Source: Phellopilus nigrolimitatus (taxonomy: Eukaryota; Basidiomycota; Agaricomycetes; Hymenochaetales; Hymenochaetaceae). Taken from it: a DNA stretch of 28,724 bases. The first letter of the stretch is position 1. Each line of letters begins with the position of its first letter. The stretch covers positions 1-28,724 of the forward strand of contig JAJOHG010000325.1 of assembly GCA_021029095.1 (NCBI GenBank), read 5' to 3'. A program made the translations under genes and the position numbers. This document shows positions 1 to 9,650 of the stretch, piece after piece. The notes under the pieces are model-generated. The model made no database searches and was not told where the DNA came from. It was given only the letters and a program-made list of their open reading frames with translations.

Positions 1-2562
1 ATAAAGAGGTGCTGGGCTATTATTATGATGGCTTGCAACCTCCCGATGATGTTACCCTACTCTGGTCTGACGACAAGTAAGAAGAATCCCGCATTTATTC
101 ATTTGAATATTACTCACTGTTGTTTCAGCTGGGGAAACATGATACGCCTACCCGTTCCGAGCGAATTCAACAGAACTGGGGGAGCGGGTGTCTATTATCA
201 TGTAAGCTCTTTTTCTTCTTCCCTCCCTCGGGCGCTTTTGAACATGCTTTCTGACCGTTGCTTCAGTACGATTATGTGAGTGGAGCATCGCGCAGACACT
301 GAAGATGGATCATTAAACGTAGAATAGGTTGGGGAGCCAAAAGACTACAAATGGATTACAGTGCGTCGCGTATACTCAATCCGTTTCAATCGCTGACGTG
401 AAACAATAGAGCTCACAAATGTCAAAGGTCAGCAGAAACGAGTTTTTATTGCTTTAGGTCATTAAAATGCACCGTATTGTTTTTCATCAGACATTTGAAC
501 AGCTTTCATTTGCCATCGACCGTCAGGCGACCCGAATCTGGATCTTGAACGTCGGTGACTTGAAGCCATACGAGCTGAACACAGAGTTCTTCCTTGCTTA
601 CGGCTGGAACTCTTCACGATGGTCGTTCGATAACCTGGACACCTTCGTCTCACAATGGGCGCAGCGAGAATTCGACTTGCCAGTAGATACAGCGAACGAA
701 GTGGCGAATATCATGACGAACCTCACAACAGGCGGAAGCCCGAGCTGCTGAACGGAACGACATTTAGTCTGACCGACTACAGAGAGTAAATTTTATTTGT
801 TTCTAATCTCCCGGATTATCGATTTATCGTTGCATCTTAAGGGCCGAAAATGTCGTTACTGCATGGGACGCACTTGTCAATGCGTCCACGAAAATCTACA
901 ATAGTCTTTCATCAGATTTCCAGCCCGCCTTCTTCGAGACAGTTCAACATCCCATTCTTGCAAGCTCGACGCTCACGAAGATGTGGGTCTCTCAGGGAAT
1001 AAACGACCTGCGGGTATCCCAGGCCCGTCTCAGTGCCAATGATTTCGCAGATCAGGTCGAGGAGCTGTTCGAGCAGGACTACGAGCTTGAAACGGAATAT
1101 CACCAACTTCTAGATGGAAAATGGGATCAGTGCGTATCGAGTTGCAATTCGAGGGACACCGACTAACGTTGTGCAGTATGATGGATCAAACTCATGTCCA
1201 GTACTTTTATTGGCAGCAACCGATGGCTGACACGTGCGTTTCCACATGACACGAATTAATTTCGTGTTCTTATTTCACTCTAGAATGCCGCCTATATCCC
1301 GACTGCAATCCAAAAAGCAGGCTTTACCAGGCGCTATGCGTATCTCACCCGAAGGCACGAAAGGAACTTGGTGTGCACAAATCACTTAAATCCCTTTTAA
1401 TCTCCTTCTGATTAATATTTCTAGGCCGGGAGACAACCCTAACCAATGTGCTGTAGGGTACAGCTGCCCGCCGCCGACCATCACGCTCGACTCCTTTGTC
1501 CCACTAAACTCGCGTTACATAGACATCGGTGCCGGCGGTCCATCTCCGTTCACGTTCACAGCAACCTCGAATGTTTCATGGCTGATACTCACGCCTAGCC
1601 AAGGCTCTGTTTCACCTTCCAATCCAGAAGTACGTGTCGAGGCAACTGTCGATTGGAGTCAGGTGACGGGCGCGCAAGCTGCGCAGATAAACTTCAACGC
1701 GACCGTCCAAGACCAGCCACCCATGAGCTCGCCTGCTTACTTCGTGGCAAATCACACGGTAGCGCCGAGTGGATTTGAAGGTCCTGATTTTTCAATTCTG
1801 GATGAAACAGTTTATTAAGCAATAGAAGACAGGTTTCGTAGAAGGTGATGGCGGAATTTCTATCGAAGCGCCCCACGCGTCGAGGAACACGAGTGTATCT
1901 GGTATTACCTGGGTCGAGCTGCCGGGCTATGGCAAGACTCTGTCAGGAGTGACCCCGTGGCCGCGGACCGGAAACGACTTCAACAACTTCACAGCTGGTT
2001 CAGGTCCTAGCATGTAAGTGCAAACTGTGATGGTAATATCCTTATATTGTGATGAATCTCATATCGCTCTTTTCAGCGAATACGACTTCCTCAATTTCAA
2101 TACTATCAACGACACAGGAAACGTCTCAGCCATAGTACTCGTCTCGCCTTCGCTGAACAGCATGGGTCCGGACAGGCCGATCAAGATCGCTGTTCAAATG
2201 GATAGTCAGGCGCCTCAAACGGTCGCATTCATCCCTCCATCCGCCCCAGGTACGCTTCCGGCGCAATGGGATGGAAATGACGGGTTTGTAGCGAACGCGA
2301 TTGTAAGTGTGGTTACGAACTGGACGGCGTCGCCTGGCGCGCATACCTTGAAGGTTAGTGTAGAAGACAGTGCGTCTTGGATGAAACTCAATAGATTTGC
2401 TATAGCTTTGGATGGTCGAGGCCGCCGTTGTTGTCCAAAAAATTGTGATAGGTGAGTTGTATCGAGTTTGACCGGGAAATCTAATATAAATATTTAAATT
2501 CGTTAGACACCGGAGGAGTCCGTCCGAGCTACCTGGGTCCACCGGAAAGCATCCGTCTCTGA
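1..2562 (+). CDS. GH115 alpha-glucuronidase, 3' part (5' end outside window), with an apparent frameshift
   Basis: Family GH115 enzymes are secreted alpha-(4-O-methyl)glucuronidases that remove glucuronic acid side groups from xylan. The spliced product shows the family's core strings TLLWSDDNWGNMIRLP, GAGVYYHYDYVGEPKDYKW, RIWILNVGDLKP and KWDHMMDQTH followed by YFYWQQPM, then the C-terminal GH115_C domain from about PPPTITLDSFVP to the end YLGPPESIRL. Exons are 1-76, 129-201, 267-275, 328-360, 410-427, 491-785, 842-1129, 1177-1233, 1284-1370, 1425-1780, 1833-2013, 2077-2353, 2406-2451 and 2507-2562. About 616 residues are visible of the roughly 1000 usual for the family, so the signal peptide and first third lie upstream. 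All junctions keep frame except inside exon 491-785, where the frame of NIMTNLT does not join that of RRKPELLNGTTFSL; residues equivalent to the usual RYN appear missing. This is either a real lesion or a base error. Family assignment is very secure. Confidence 0.93.
267..275 (+). other. 9-nt micro-exon of the GH115 gene
   Basis: These nine bases encode Tyr-Asp-Tyr. They lie between an intron ending in cttcag (202-266) and one starting gtgagt (276-327). Joining them gives YYH-YDY-VGEPKDYKW, which fits the conserved GH115 block; leaving them out removes three residues of that block. The in-frame GTG after the exon belongs to the donor. Confidence 0.75.
410..427 (+). other. 18-nt micro-exon of the GH115 gene
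   Basis: The segment encodes SSQMSK and lies between an intron 361-409 ending aatag and an intron 428-490 starting gtcagc. Splicing gives KWIT-SSQMSK-TFEQLSFAI, which resembles the usual GH115 order of a QLSKTWEQ-like string before RIWxxNVGDLKP. The rival reading, an exon that runs directly from 458 into TFEQL, gives a less family-like sequence. Confidence 0.7.
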
Positions 2563-2708
2563 GTCTTTAGGCGGAAGAGTCACGAAAAGTGCCTATGACA
2601 AGAGGTCATGTTCAAGACTTTAATGTAATATTCTTACGCACAGTTGTTTCAGAATATGAATTATTATAAAAGTCGCAAGAATTGATACGTCCACCGATCA
2701 ATTTCAAG

Positions 2709-3342
2709 CTAAATCTGTGCCTGCAATCTTTTAATCTTCATGTACACCTTCGTCCAGTCTCGACAATTGTTATGCGTGATGAAGGGCTGCAGCGACTTCT
2801 CTCCGTACTTGCTCCGTACCTGCTCGAGCTAGGTATCCGAACGGCACTGTATCGTCTGCCTGATGCAGTCCAGGCAAAAATGCGCCTCGGCCAACGTAGG
2901 TTTCTCCCTGTCCGCCTTCCTTTGCAGGACGTTCTGCCGAATTGTGTCGAGGCACCCCGGAGCGTAGAACATGGCGAGGCGATAAGGGCGCCTGATGGAG
3001 TCCACACCGAGTGTAATATAACCGTCCGCGAGGGAATCACAGCGCTCCATTGTGCAGCAACCTCGGGCGAGCCGAGTTGGAAGCTAATCGAGACCTCCAT
3101 GGTGACGGCGACCGGAGGAATTTCCCACTTCACGGTGAGCTGTTTTCATGAGCTAGTGCGAGTCGGATAAAAGTTTCCGGCAGATGTTGGCTAAAGCTTT
3201 CTCTTTCTCTCTCTCTTTCTTGGGCGCCACGAGACGAATGGTAGTAAGAGCGATTATGTAGATAGGCAGGACGCCGAGCACGTAAAAGGTGACAATGACG
3301 ACGGCCAGCAATAGATTGACGTTATCCGGCTGCTGTGCGTAA
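2709..3342 (-). pseudogene. UstYa/DUF3328-like gene remnant with frameshift and internal stop
   Basis: UstYa-family proteins are single-pass membrane oxidases that take part in fungal peptide and other secondary-metabolite pathways. On the minus strand, 3033-3133 reads PPVAVTMEVSISF and AAQWSAVIPSR. The frame then shifts near 3021-3032 to DGYITLGVD, PYRLAMFYAPGCLDTIRQ and EAHFCLDCIRQTIQCRSDT. It meets TAG at 2829-2831 and goes on in the same frame through KYGEKSLQPFITHNN and CRDWTKVYMK to TAG at 2709-2711. The order (E-x-W-x-x-x-x-P, CLxxIR, CLDxIRQxxxC, CRDW) is that of UstYa proteins, but both HxxHC motifs are degenerate (YAPGC and EAHFC). A hydrophobic stretch LLLAVVIVTFYVLGVLPIY encoded at about 3240-3342 may be the N-terminal membrane anchor exon; that link is inference. 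With two lesions and lost metal-site histidines the gene is probably dead. Confidence 0.55.
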
Positions 3343-4346
3343 CTGAGAAGCGCCTTTCACAGTGATTTCATAGTGGACAGTGTAGATTAGTAAAAGGGAT
3401 CAAGACATGAGTGAGAACTGCTTTCAATTGTATTGCCTAATTTAGTAACCATACTTGCGCGTGTGTCGCTGTCGCAGAGGGACGCGGAGCTAAATCACAC
3501 GGCGATCTTCCTCGGAAGCAGAGGTCGTAGCCCTTCCCCTACGACGACGATAATGATGTAATTAAACACGACAAGCTCCTTGCTGCCCAGCATCCTTTTT
3601 CTTCTCATTCTGCCCCTCGTCAATCTTGTGTTGATAGTCAAGAGACAGGGAATATTCAACGAACTGCGAAACGCAGAGACGTAGATATGTTCCCTTAATT
3701 TCATAACGGTTCGCCTCACTAATTGCAAATGCAGGGCTATGTCTGAAGCGATTTCCCCGAGTTCCTGCTTCTCCATGATCACATCCTCACGCTCGTAGAC
3801 AGGATGTTTACAAACAACTCGGAAGACTTCCCCATCCATGCACCAAATGCTGAGGCAGCTGTATGCGCACCTCAGACTTGTTCTATCAGACTGAGGTGAG
3901 TTAACTCCATCTACCTCTAATTTATTTGCTATCTACCTGTAATTAGCCGGTTCTTTATTGTACCCAAAGGCCTCAGGCTGTCATTTCAACAATACGGAGC
4001 TCGTGGACACAACGCCGTGAACGCCTCCAACGCCTTGACAGACCCCACGTTGTACTGTTCCTAAGTTCCGCCAGGATCCTCAAGTATAGTTACGGTTTTT
4101 CGCTATGTGAATTCCAACATTAAATGAATGCGGAAGCAATTAGAATTATGGGTGTTACAGTAAGGAAACATGAAACATGAATGAGTGACCGATGTATCGA
4201 ACTTAAGACGAGAGGAGAGGAATGAAAGGAATGTGGGTACGATATACGGAAAGTGGAGAAAGAAAAGAGCGTGCCAGGCACATACATATATATACAGAGT
4301 AATCACGGAGAACGTCGATATCAGATCGTCCCCAAGATCATTAGTC
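3343..4346. other. Intergenic stretch without a recognisable gene
   Basis: A 114-codon minus-strand open frame (3495-3839) contains a helix-like run ELGEIASDIALHLQLVRR and a hydrophobic VVFNYIIIVVV, but matches no family I know and has no convincing splice partners. It could be more of the decayed neighbour or chance. The part near 4040-4340 is AT-rich with no coding signal that I can support. Confidence 0.35.
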
Positions 4347-5405
4347 TTAGATATAACTGTCTACCGCCAATACGACCTGATACAGATTGTTGTATCTATA
4401 GTCAAGCCGGTAGGCACGGAGGTCTCGTTTGTCCATGTGAGCGACGTCTATTCTCTTGTGATCTGCATGGATCTTATAATTGTTTTTCTTTGAAGAGGGG
4501 AAGAGGGATAAGCCATAGTGAGCATGTAAGCATCGCCCTTGATCAATCAAACATACCTGCACAATGTCCTGGAACTCCAGGAACAGCGTTAAAATCCCAT
4601 TGAGAATCTTCAATCTCACTTCTTGACCTGATGACGCGATCCCCCAAGTTATCTTCATCGTGGAAGGTCCGATTCCGTACACATCGTATCCGGGCCACTG
4701 AAGTTGTGAGAAAGTGAAGTGAGGAAGGAAGGTTATGATACGTAAGAACGGTGAAAGACATACCTTGAAAGCGATCATAATCTGGCGATGAAATCGTCCT
4801 GGAATTCCAAGACGCGATTCTCGCACCGCACTAGGGTCATACACTGAGCAGCCATACGGAGTTTTACCTAAATTGATAGGTTCGAAGACCAGATTTGAAT
4901 ACCCGTCCGGTGCGATGCGTTGCGGACGTGTTTCTCGGTGATGAAGTGTTTCTTGGTGAACTATGTATGCCGCCGTTTCACGAGAGAGTGCACGTGGGAT
5001 TCTGTCCAGAGATGATGTCGGCAGTCGAGTGGACGAGCGGGAAAGGGCGGGGTACAACGCCGCTACGCGCGCGCGAGGTGGAAGAAAGGGGGACGGTGCA
5101 GGTCGCTTCATCGGAGATGTTGGGCGTTCGGGTGAAAGATATGGCTGGGAGATACTGCTACTGGACGCTGGTTTTCGAGGCGGCGGCGTCGAGGGACAGA
5201 GCGATGGGGGTTCCAGGTGTGATGGGCGTTCCACGTCGCCTGCGACCGCGGAAGAATTATGGTAGAATAGAGAAGGGTCAGTGGGTATGCGTCTATTACG
5301 CTTTGGAGTGCCCATGCTCGATCTCAAAGCGATGAGCGGGTGAGGTAAATTAGCAAGTTCTTGCTGTTGGCGTTTCTCCTCCTTACTGCTCGGAGCTTTA
5401 GGCAT
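4347..5405 (-). CDS. Unknown 302-aa protein, proline/serine-rich N-terminus, conserved-looking C-terminus
   Basis: I do not recognise the family. Exons are 5405-4764, 4697-4557 and 4472-4347, joined at AFK-WPGYDVYG and QDIVQ-IHADHKR. The start codon chosen begins MPKAPSSKEEKRQQQ; the open frame continues upstream to 5648 without a better start. Residues 1-140 are rich in Pro, Ser and Arg and likely disordered. From about residue 140 the sequence looks like a folded domain (LSRETAAYIVHQETLHHRE, GYSNLVFEPINLG, MKITWGIASSGQEVRLKI), which I take as the conserved part. There is no signal peptide and no membrane segment. Both introns are multiples of three and free of stops, so unspliced or partly spliced reading stays open; the C-terminal exon is the least certain part. 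Confidence 0.6.
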   Translation of the reverse strand: MPKAPSSKEEKRQQQELANLPHPLIALRSSMGTPKRNRRIPTDPSLFYHNSSAVAGDVERPSHLEPPSLCPSTPPPRKPASSSSISQPYLSPERPTSPMKRPAPSPFLPPRARVAALYPALSRSSTRLPTSSLDRIPRALSRETAAYIVHQETLHHRETRPQRIAPDGYSNLVFEPINLGKTPYGCSVYDPSAVRESRLGIPGRFHRQIMIAFKVCLSPFLRIITFLPHFTFSQLQWPGYDVYGIGPSTMKITWGIASSGQEVRLKILNGILTLFLEFQDIVQVCLIDQGRCLHAHYGLSLFPSSKKNNYKIHADHKRIDVAHMDKRDLRAYRLDYRYNNLYQVVLAVDSYI

Positions 5406-5967
5406 AACTGTGACCTGACAGCGGATGCACGTCTTGAGACTTCGGAGAGGGTAGAGGACGGATGAGACCAGGGTGCGGAAAAGAGCTGTATTTATACAGA
5501 GCATTCTAAGCAACTGCGGCAGATCTAAGCCACGCACCAAGCAGGGGCAAACCAGAAGCCACACCTCCTTAGAGGAGAGTGGCTGGACACAACAATAGTC
5601 GGCTAAATTCGCATTCAGAATGAACGTCAAAGCGAGCGGCCTTTGCAACCACAGAAACAGGATAACCCGTGGATAGCTCTCTCGCCGTTCTATCAGAAGA
5701 CAAAGCGCTCATTGCATTTTTCCATGAATCTATGCGCATGTTGCTCTGTGATCTTCTGGGTTCTTAAACCATAATTAGTCGTAAAATATGGAAAGACTTC
5801 ATGGTCTTTTATTTGCTGTGGCGCAACTTGATCATTCTTCGAAATGTTCGGCTTTGAACCTTTTATATGTTACACTTGTTACCTACCAGTGGAAAAAATA
5901 CTCGTTAGAGAGTGATGGACGAAGAACAATCAAAGCACCCACAAATTTATTCCTCCTTACGCGCGAC
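5406..5967. other. Spacer between two minus-strand genes
   Basis: This holds the presumed promoter and leader of the 4347-5405 gene and the 3' untranslated region of the DUF427 gene. Short open frames on both strands overlap it, but none has family-like sequence or splice support. I see no repeat or RNA gene. Confidence 0.4.
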
Positions 5968-6890
5968 TCACGAAAATTGCGTCTGTGGCCTCGCCTGTTT
6001 CTCTCCATCGACCCACACGTCAACTTTCTCGTCGTAGAAGGCAACAAATCCTTTAATATCAATACAGTCCGCGAGCGGCACACGATACCACCAGACAATA
6101 TTTTCAACGAGTTTGCCACCTGGCAGGCTAACAGAATAGTATGACGCCACACCCTGTAAAGAGTATACATACAATGACTTAACCTTGAGTAGATTATCAT
6201 CCTAGAAGCTGACAAACCTTGTACGGACATGCGGTAGACAGGCTTGACGGTTCAAAGAGGTCCATGCGGCAGTCAGTCTTGGGAATGTACGTACGAACGG
6301 GCAAGCTTGTCTCAAAGAGGAGGCGCGGTTTGTGAGTGTTAGCGACTTCGACACCGTCCACCTCGACACGGACATGTCTAGACGACTGTAGCACGTCCAC
6401 TCGCTGTAGATCGCACGGATGAGTTTTTCTCTAGAAGTGTAAGAGCATTTAAGCGAGCCTTGTAAGGATCTTTTGGATGAACGAATATCTCTTCTTCCTC
6501 CTCGAACCATGCATCCATGGCTCCGAAGATAATCTTGACTAGTCCCGAAAGCTCGCCGGCGCACTGGCTGAACTTGAAAACAGCTTTCTTGGCAACTTTA
6601 TCACCCACGACGATATCATATACGCTCTTGGCTTCCGAGTCCTCTGAAGAGGCGTCAGATGGGCGCAAGTACTTATGAGGAACATCGCTGCTGCCAAAAT
6701 AATAGCTTGGGTAATACGGATGCTCCCAGCTTGAATATCATTAGTATCCCGAGGAAAAGACACGAGCACTATCGGTCAAGACGAACACAAGCTTCGCTGC
6801 CTTTGTATTGACGATCCATTGACCACCAAACAGCACTCGGACGCGCTTCAAGGATGTTTCGACATGAGGCTTGGTGAATGGAGGTGCCAT
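5968..6890 (-). CDS. Tandem DUF427 domain protein, 247 aa
   Basis: DUF427 is a small beta-rich domain of unknown biochemical role found in bacteria and fungi. Exons are 6890-6783, 6722-6459, 6403-6218 and 6153-5968. The start MAPPFTKPHVETSLKRVRV is the first in-frame ATG. The first domain, about residues 17-123, has VRVLFGGQWIVNTKAAKLVF, HPYYPSYYFGSSDVPHKYL, YDIVVGDKVA and DAWFEEEEEIFVHPKDPYK. The second, about 124-239, has SRHVRVEVDGVEVANTHKP, YIPKTDCRMDL, a run ending ENIVWWYRVPL, and GFVAFYDEKVDVWVDGE. The protein lacks a signal peptide and is probably cytosolic. Intron 1 has a TACTAAT-like branch site and a weak donor (gtcttg); intron 2 uses a GC donor. It diverges from the 7165 gene across 274 bp. 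Confidence 0.88.
6404..6458 (-). other. GC-AG intron in the DUF427 gene
   Basis: The exon ends DPYK (AAG) and the intron begins gctcgc and ends ctacag, after which RVDVLQSSRHV continues in frame. No GT donor close by keeps the strongly conserved DPYK-RVDVL junction, so the non-canonical donor is needed. Confidence 0.7.
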
Positions 6891-7164
6891 GATGAGTTTT
6901 AAAACAAGGGCTTATAGCGAGAACAAAATTAGGAGAGAGCGCAGAACCTCTTGCCACGGGTTTGGATGCAAAGACTTAGTCACTCAAGCTGCTTCATAGG
7001 AATCGCCAACTCTTGTCAGCATTTGAATAGCACTGATGTCACGACGGGCGAGCGCCGGGAACAGGCGGAAACCCGGAAAGGAAATCCACGTGACCGTATT
7101 TGTGACCTATTGTAACGGACGCGTCAAGAGACGCGCGAGCACAACAACACGAACGACGACCACA
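6891..7164. promoter_or_regulatory. Shared upstream region of two divergent genes
   Basis: The 274 bp between the DUF427 start (6890, minus) and the 7165 start (plus) must hold both promoters unless the longer plus-strand start at 7036 is used, which would cut it to 145 bp. A TTAGTCA heptamer at about 6976-6982 resembles an AP-1/Yap1-type site; function is not shown by sequence. Confidence 0.4.
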
Positions 7165-9506
7165 ATGACCAGCGGATCTGCGAACTGGATCGTTGATGAC
7201 AGCGATGAAGAAGAAGTGTCTAATGGCAGAGGTATGCATGACAGCCGCATTCAGGGCACTCTGAACTTATGCTTTCGTACCTTCAGCCTCTAAATCACGC
7301 CTTGGCCAGCCACAAGCCATTTCCTCCATATCCGAGTTCTCGCCTCACAACCCCGTCCCTACCGCAGACAAACCTTCGTCTATCTCTCTCTTTACAGCTG
7401 ACAAGTCTCCAAACAAAGTAAACCTGGAGTCCAGCATTGTCGCTTCTACTGCAGCGTCGGCACCGGCGAAGCCTAAACAACCGAGACCTCGTCCAGCGTA
7501 CAAAGGACTAGCGGCGGGACTCGATAGCAATGAGAAAAGTGCGACTATTGCGTCTGTATCAACACATGTAACCAACGAAAGCAATGGACAGTCCTCCTCC
7601 GATCAGCTGTTTTCATTAGACGTCGCTGAACGCACTAAAACACGTCCCCGGCGCCATGCCACCACGGATGGTCCGCGGGCTGACGAGCAGATGAATGGTC
7701 GCCCCTCAGGAACTCACAAGTCGCCTGTCTCCACTAAAGATAAAGCATCAGAGATAATTATTGATCTGTCCTCGGATGACGAACAGAGTAGAGCGGGCCC
7801 AAGTCTCTCTGGGCGGACGACCGAGCTGAACATGTCTGCTATACCCAGCAGTTCTCTTTTCCGTGTTCCACCTGCTCCGCATGCAGGCGACAGATCTCTT
7901 CTTCCGCCTTCCGATCTACCTTCGTCTGCTGCTCCTACCACTTTGCCTCCATCTTCGATATTCGAGCGTAACAGAATCAATCCAGAGAGCACGCCTCCAT
8001 CTTCCCCATTCGAAGTTCGCAAAAGGAAGAAACGTAGGCTGGTGGACGACGACGACTTTCTGAACGATTCAATGGATGTCGACGTTCCCGACTCGTCGAA
8101 ATTGGCGAATAAAAAAAGGGAATCTAGCTCGAAGAGACAGAAAACGGAAAAGAAGACACGCGAGAAGAAGATGAAAGCTAAGATGGACTCAGCAGTCCTC
8201 TCGTCATCTACGAAGAACGACACAGCTGCAAAGAAGCGACGTTCGAAGGACAAGGGTCCTGGGCAGGAATACAAAAGCAAAGAGTTTGTCGCAGACTCGA
8301 GCGAGGATGAAATGGCTCTCATTCCCAGATCCTCCAAATCAGCTGCTTATTCCGATCCTGCTAGCGCAACTGTTTCCGTACTACCCTCCCGCAATACCTG
8401 CGTCCGGCCATCTTCCCATATGGGTCCTCCTGAACCGACACGAGCCTCCGGGTCCGTGCTGCCCTCTATAGCGACATCCACGCGTCCCTCGGCGTCTGGT
8501 TCCATTCCCCCGTCCGCGGACCTCGTCGCACCGCCGCCCTCGCCATCCATTGCTATTCCACGTACCGCTCCCAAGCTCGACAAGACGAAAAATAAACGAG
8601 CGGCAGCAGAATCGAATTCTGCTACCACTGCAAACGAGGAACTTGCGAGCTTGTACAACCATATGGGCAGCTCTAGTAGCACCCCTGCAGGATCAGATGT
8701 GATCGTTGCCGAACCGGTGAAGAAGAAGGACGTGAAAAACAAGAAGGAGAAGAAGAAAGCGGAGGTCCAAATCGCAGCAAACTCGAAGAAGGAATCGGAT
8801 GCCGCGACTACTGCAGGATGTGTTGAACCTGCGGCTCGAGAATCGCCGAGCTCGGAGATATCAAAACCGAAGCCAAAAAAGGATCGCAAGAAGAGGGCGA
8901 CTGTGATTTGCTCTGACGATGAAGATAATCAAGATGATAATCTAGACCCTCTCCTTACCGAAAGCACCGATAAGACAAGTGAGAGCCAAGGCGAGAATAA
9001 GGTAAGATTCGGTCCTGTCTACCCGAAGAACTGCAGCAGTCTTATTTTATTCCGCACAGGAAAATGAAATATTACCACCATCTAAGCCACACCCACAAAC
9101 ACCTATTCCTCCTCCGCCTGTTTTAATCCCGTCTAAGCCCAAACAACGCACATCCAAACTACCACCGCGCAAGGACTCCATGTCCGCGCTGATCCGACGA
9201 GTGAGTTCTAAAGTCAACTCGCCATTGGCATCCCCCGCGGCAGGATCAGCATACAGCAGCCCGCTCGTGAAGGCATCGCGCGGTGTGCTCAGTCGCATCG
9301 CGCCGCTGCATCCGAATCGACGGAGTCCACCACCTGCACCGCCGCGTCCACCTGCACCGAAGAAAAGCAAGAAAATGCTCGAACTCGAGGAGAAATGGGA
9401 GATGGAGCTCTCAGAAAGTGTCGAAGGTTGGGAGTGCATTTCTGACGAGGAGCGCGCAGCTCTCAGAAGAGCGAAGCGGGACGCGATGCTAGGGTATGAT
9501 GATTAA
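7165..9506 (+). CDS. Large disordered nuclear-type protein with SUMO-interaction-like motif, 742 aa
   Basis: I do not recognise an enzyme or named family. Exons are 7165-7231, 7287-9001 and 9060-9506; both junctions keep frame. The start MTSGSANWIVDDSDEEE has a good context (cacaATGacc); an in-frame ATG at 7036 would add 43 residues. The chain is mostly low complexity: Ser/Pro stretches, several Lys-rich blocks (RKRKKRRLVDDDD, KRQKTEKKTREKK, KKKDVKNKKEKKKAE) that can act as nuclear signals, and acidic Ser patches (DSSEDE, CSDDEDNQDD). EIIIDLSSDDEQS is a textbook SUMO-interaction-like motif: an aliphatic core followed by acidic and Ser residues. The end, MLELEEKWEMELSESVEGW through the terminal MLGYDD, is likely helical and may be the conserved part. 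The role is probably nuclear or chromatin-linked; that is inference. Confidence 0.75.
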
Positions 9507-9650
9507 TGGACTTGTTACACTTTTCATGTTGTTTTGTTTTCTCCGCTGCTGTGTATCCTGCTATTGTTATTGCTTGCTATAATGAAGCGGAGCTTGCTCT
9601 CGCGTTCGTGGCTTTGAGAATCCGCATGCTACGAAAGCAGAGACATTGGA

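Noticed and set aside
1425..1460. Single CCCTAA-like string as a sign of telomeric repeat
   Set aside because: Only one copy occurs, inside a GH115 exon (at about 1437-1444); there is no array.
4185..5335. Plus-strand open frames of 100-146 codons over the unknown 302-aa gene
   Set aside because: They run opposite a minus-strand gene with two good introns and domain-like sequence.
7714..8889. Long minus-strand open frames of 207 and 180 codons
   Set aside because: They lie opposite a spliced plus-strand gene with better junctions, and read as low-complexity Ser/Phe/Gly text that mirrors the Lys- and Ser-rich sense codons.
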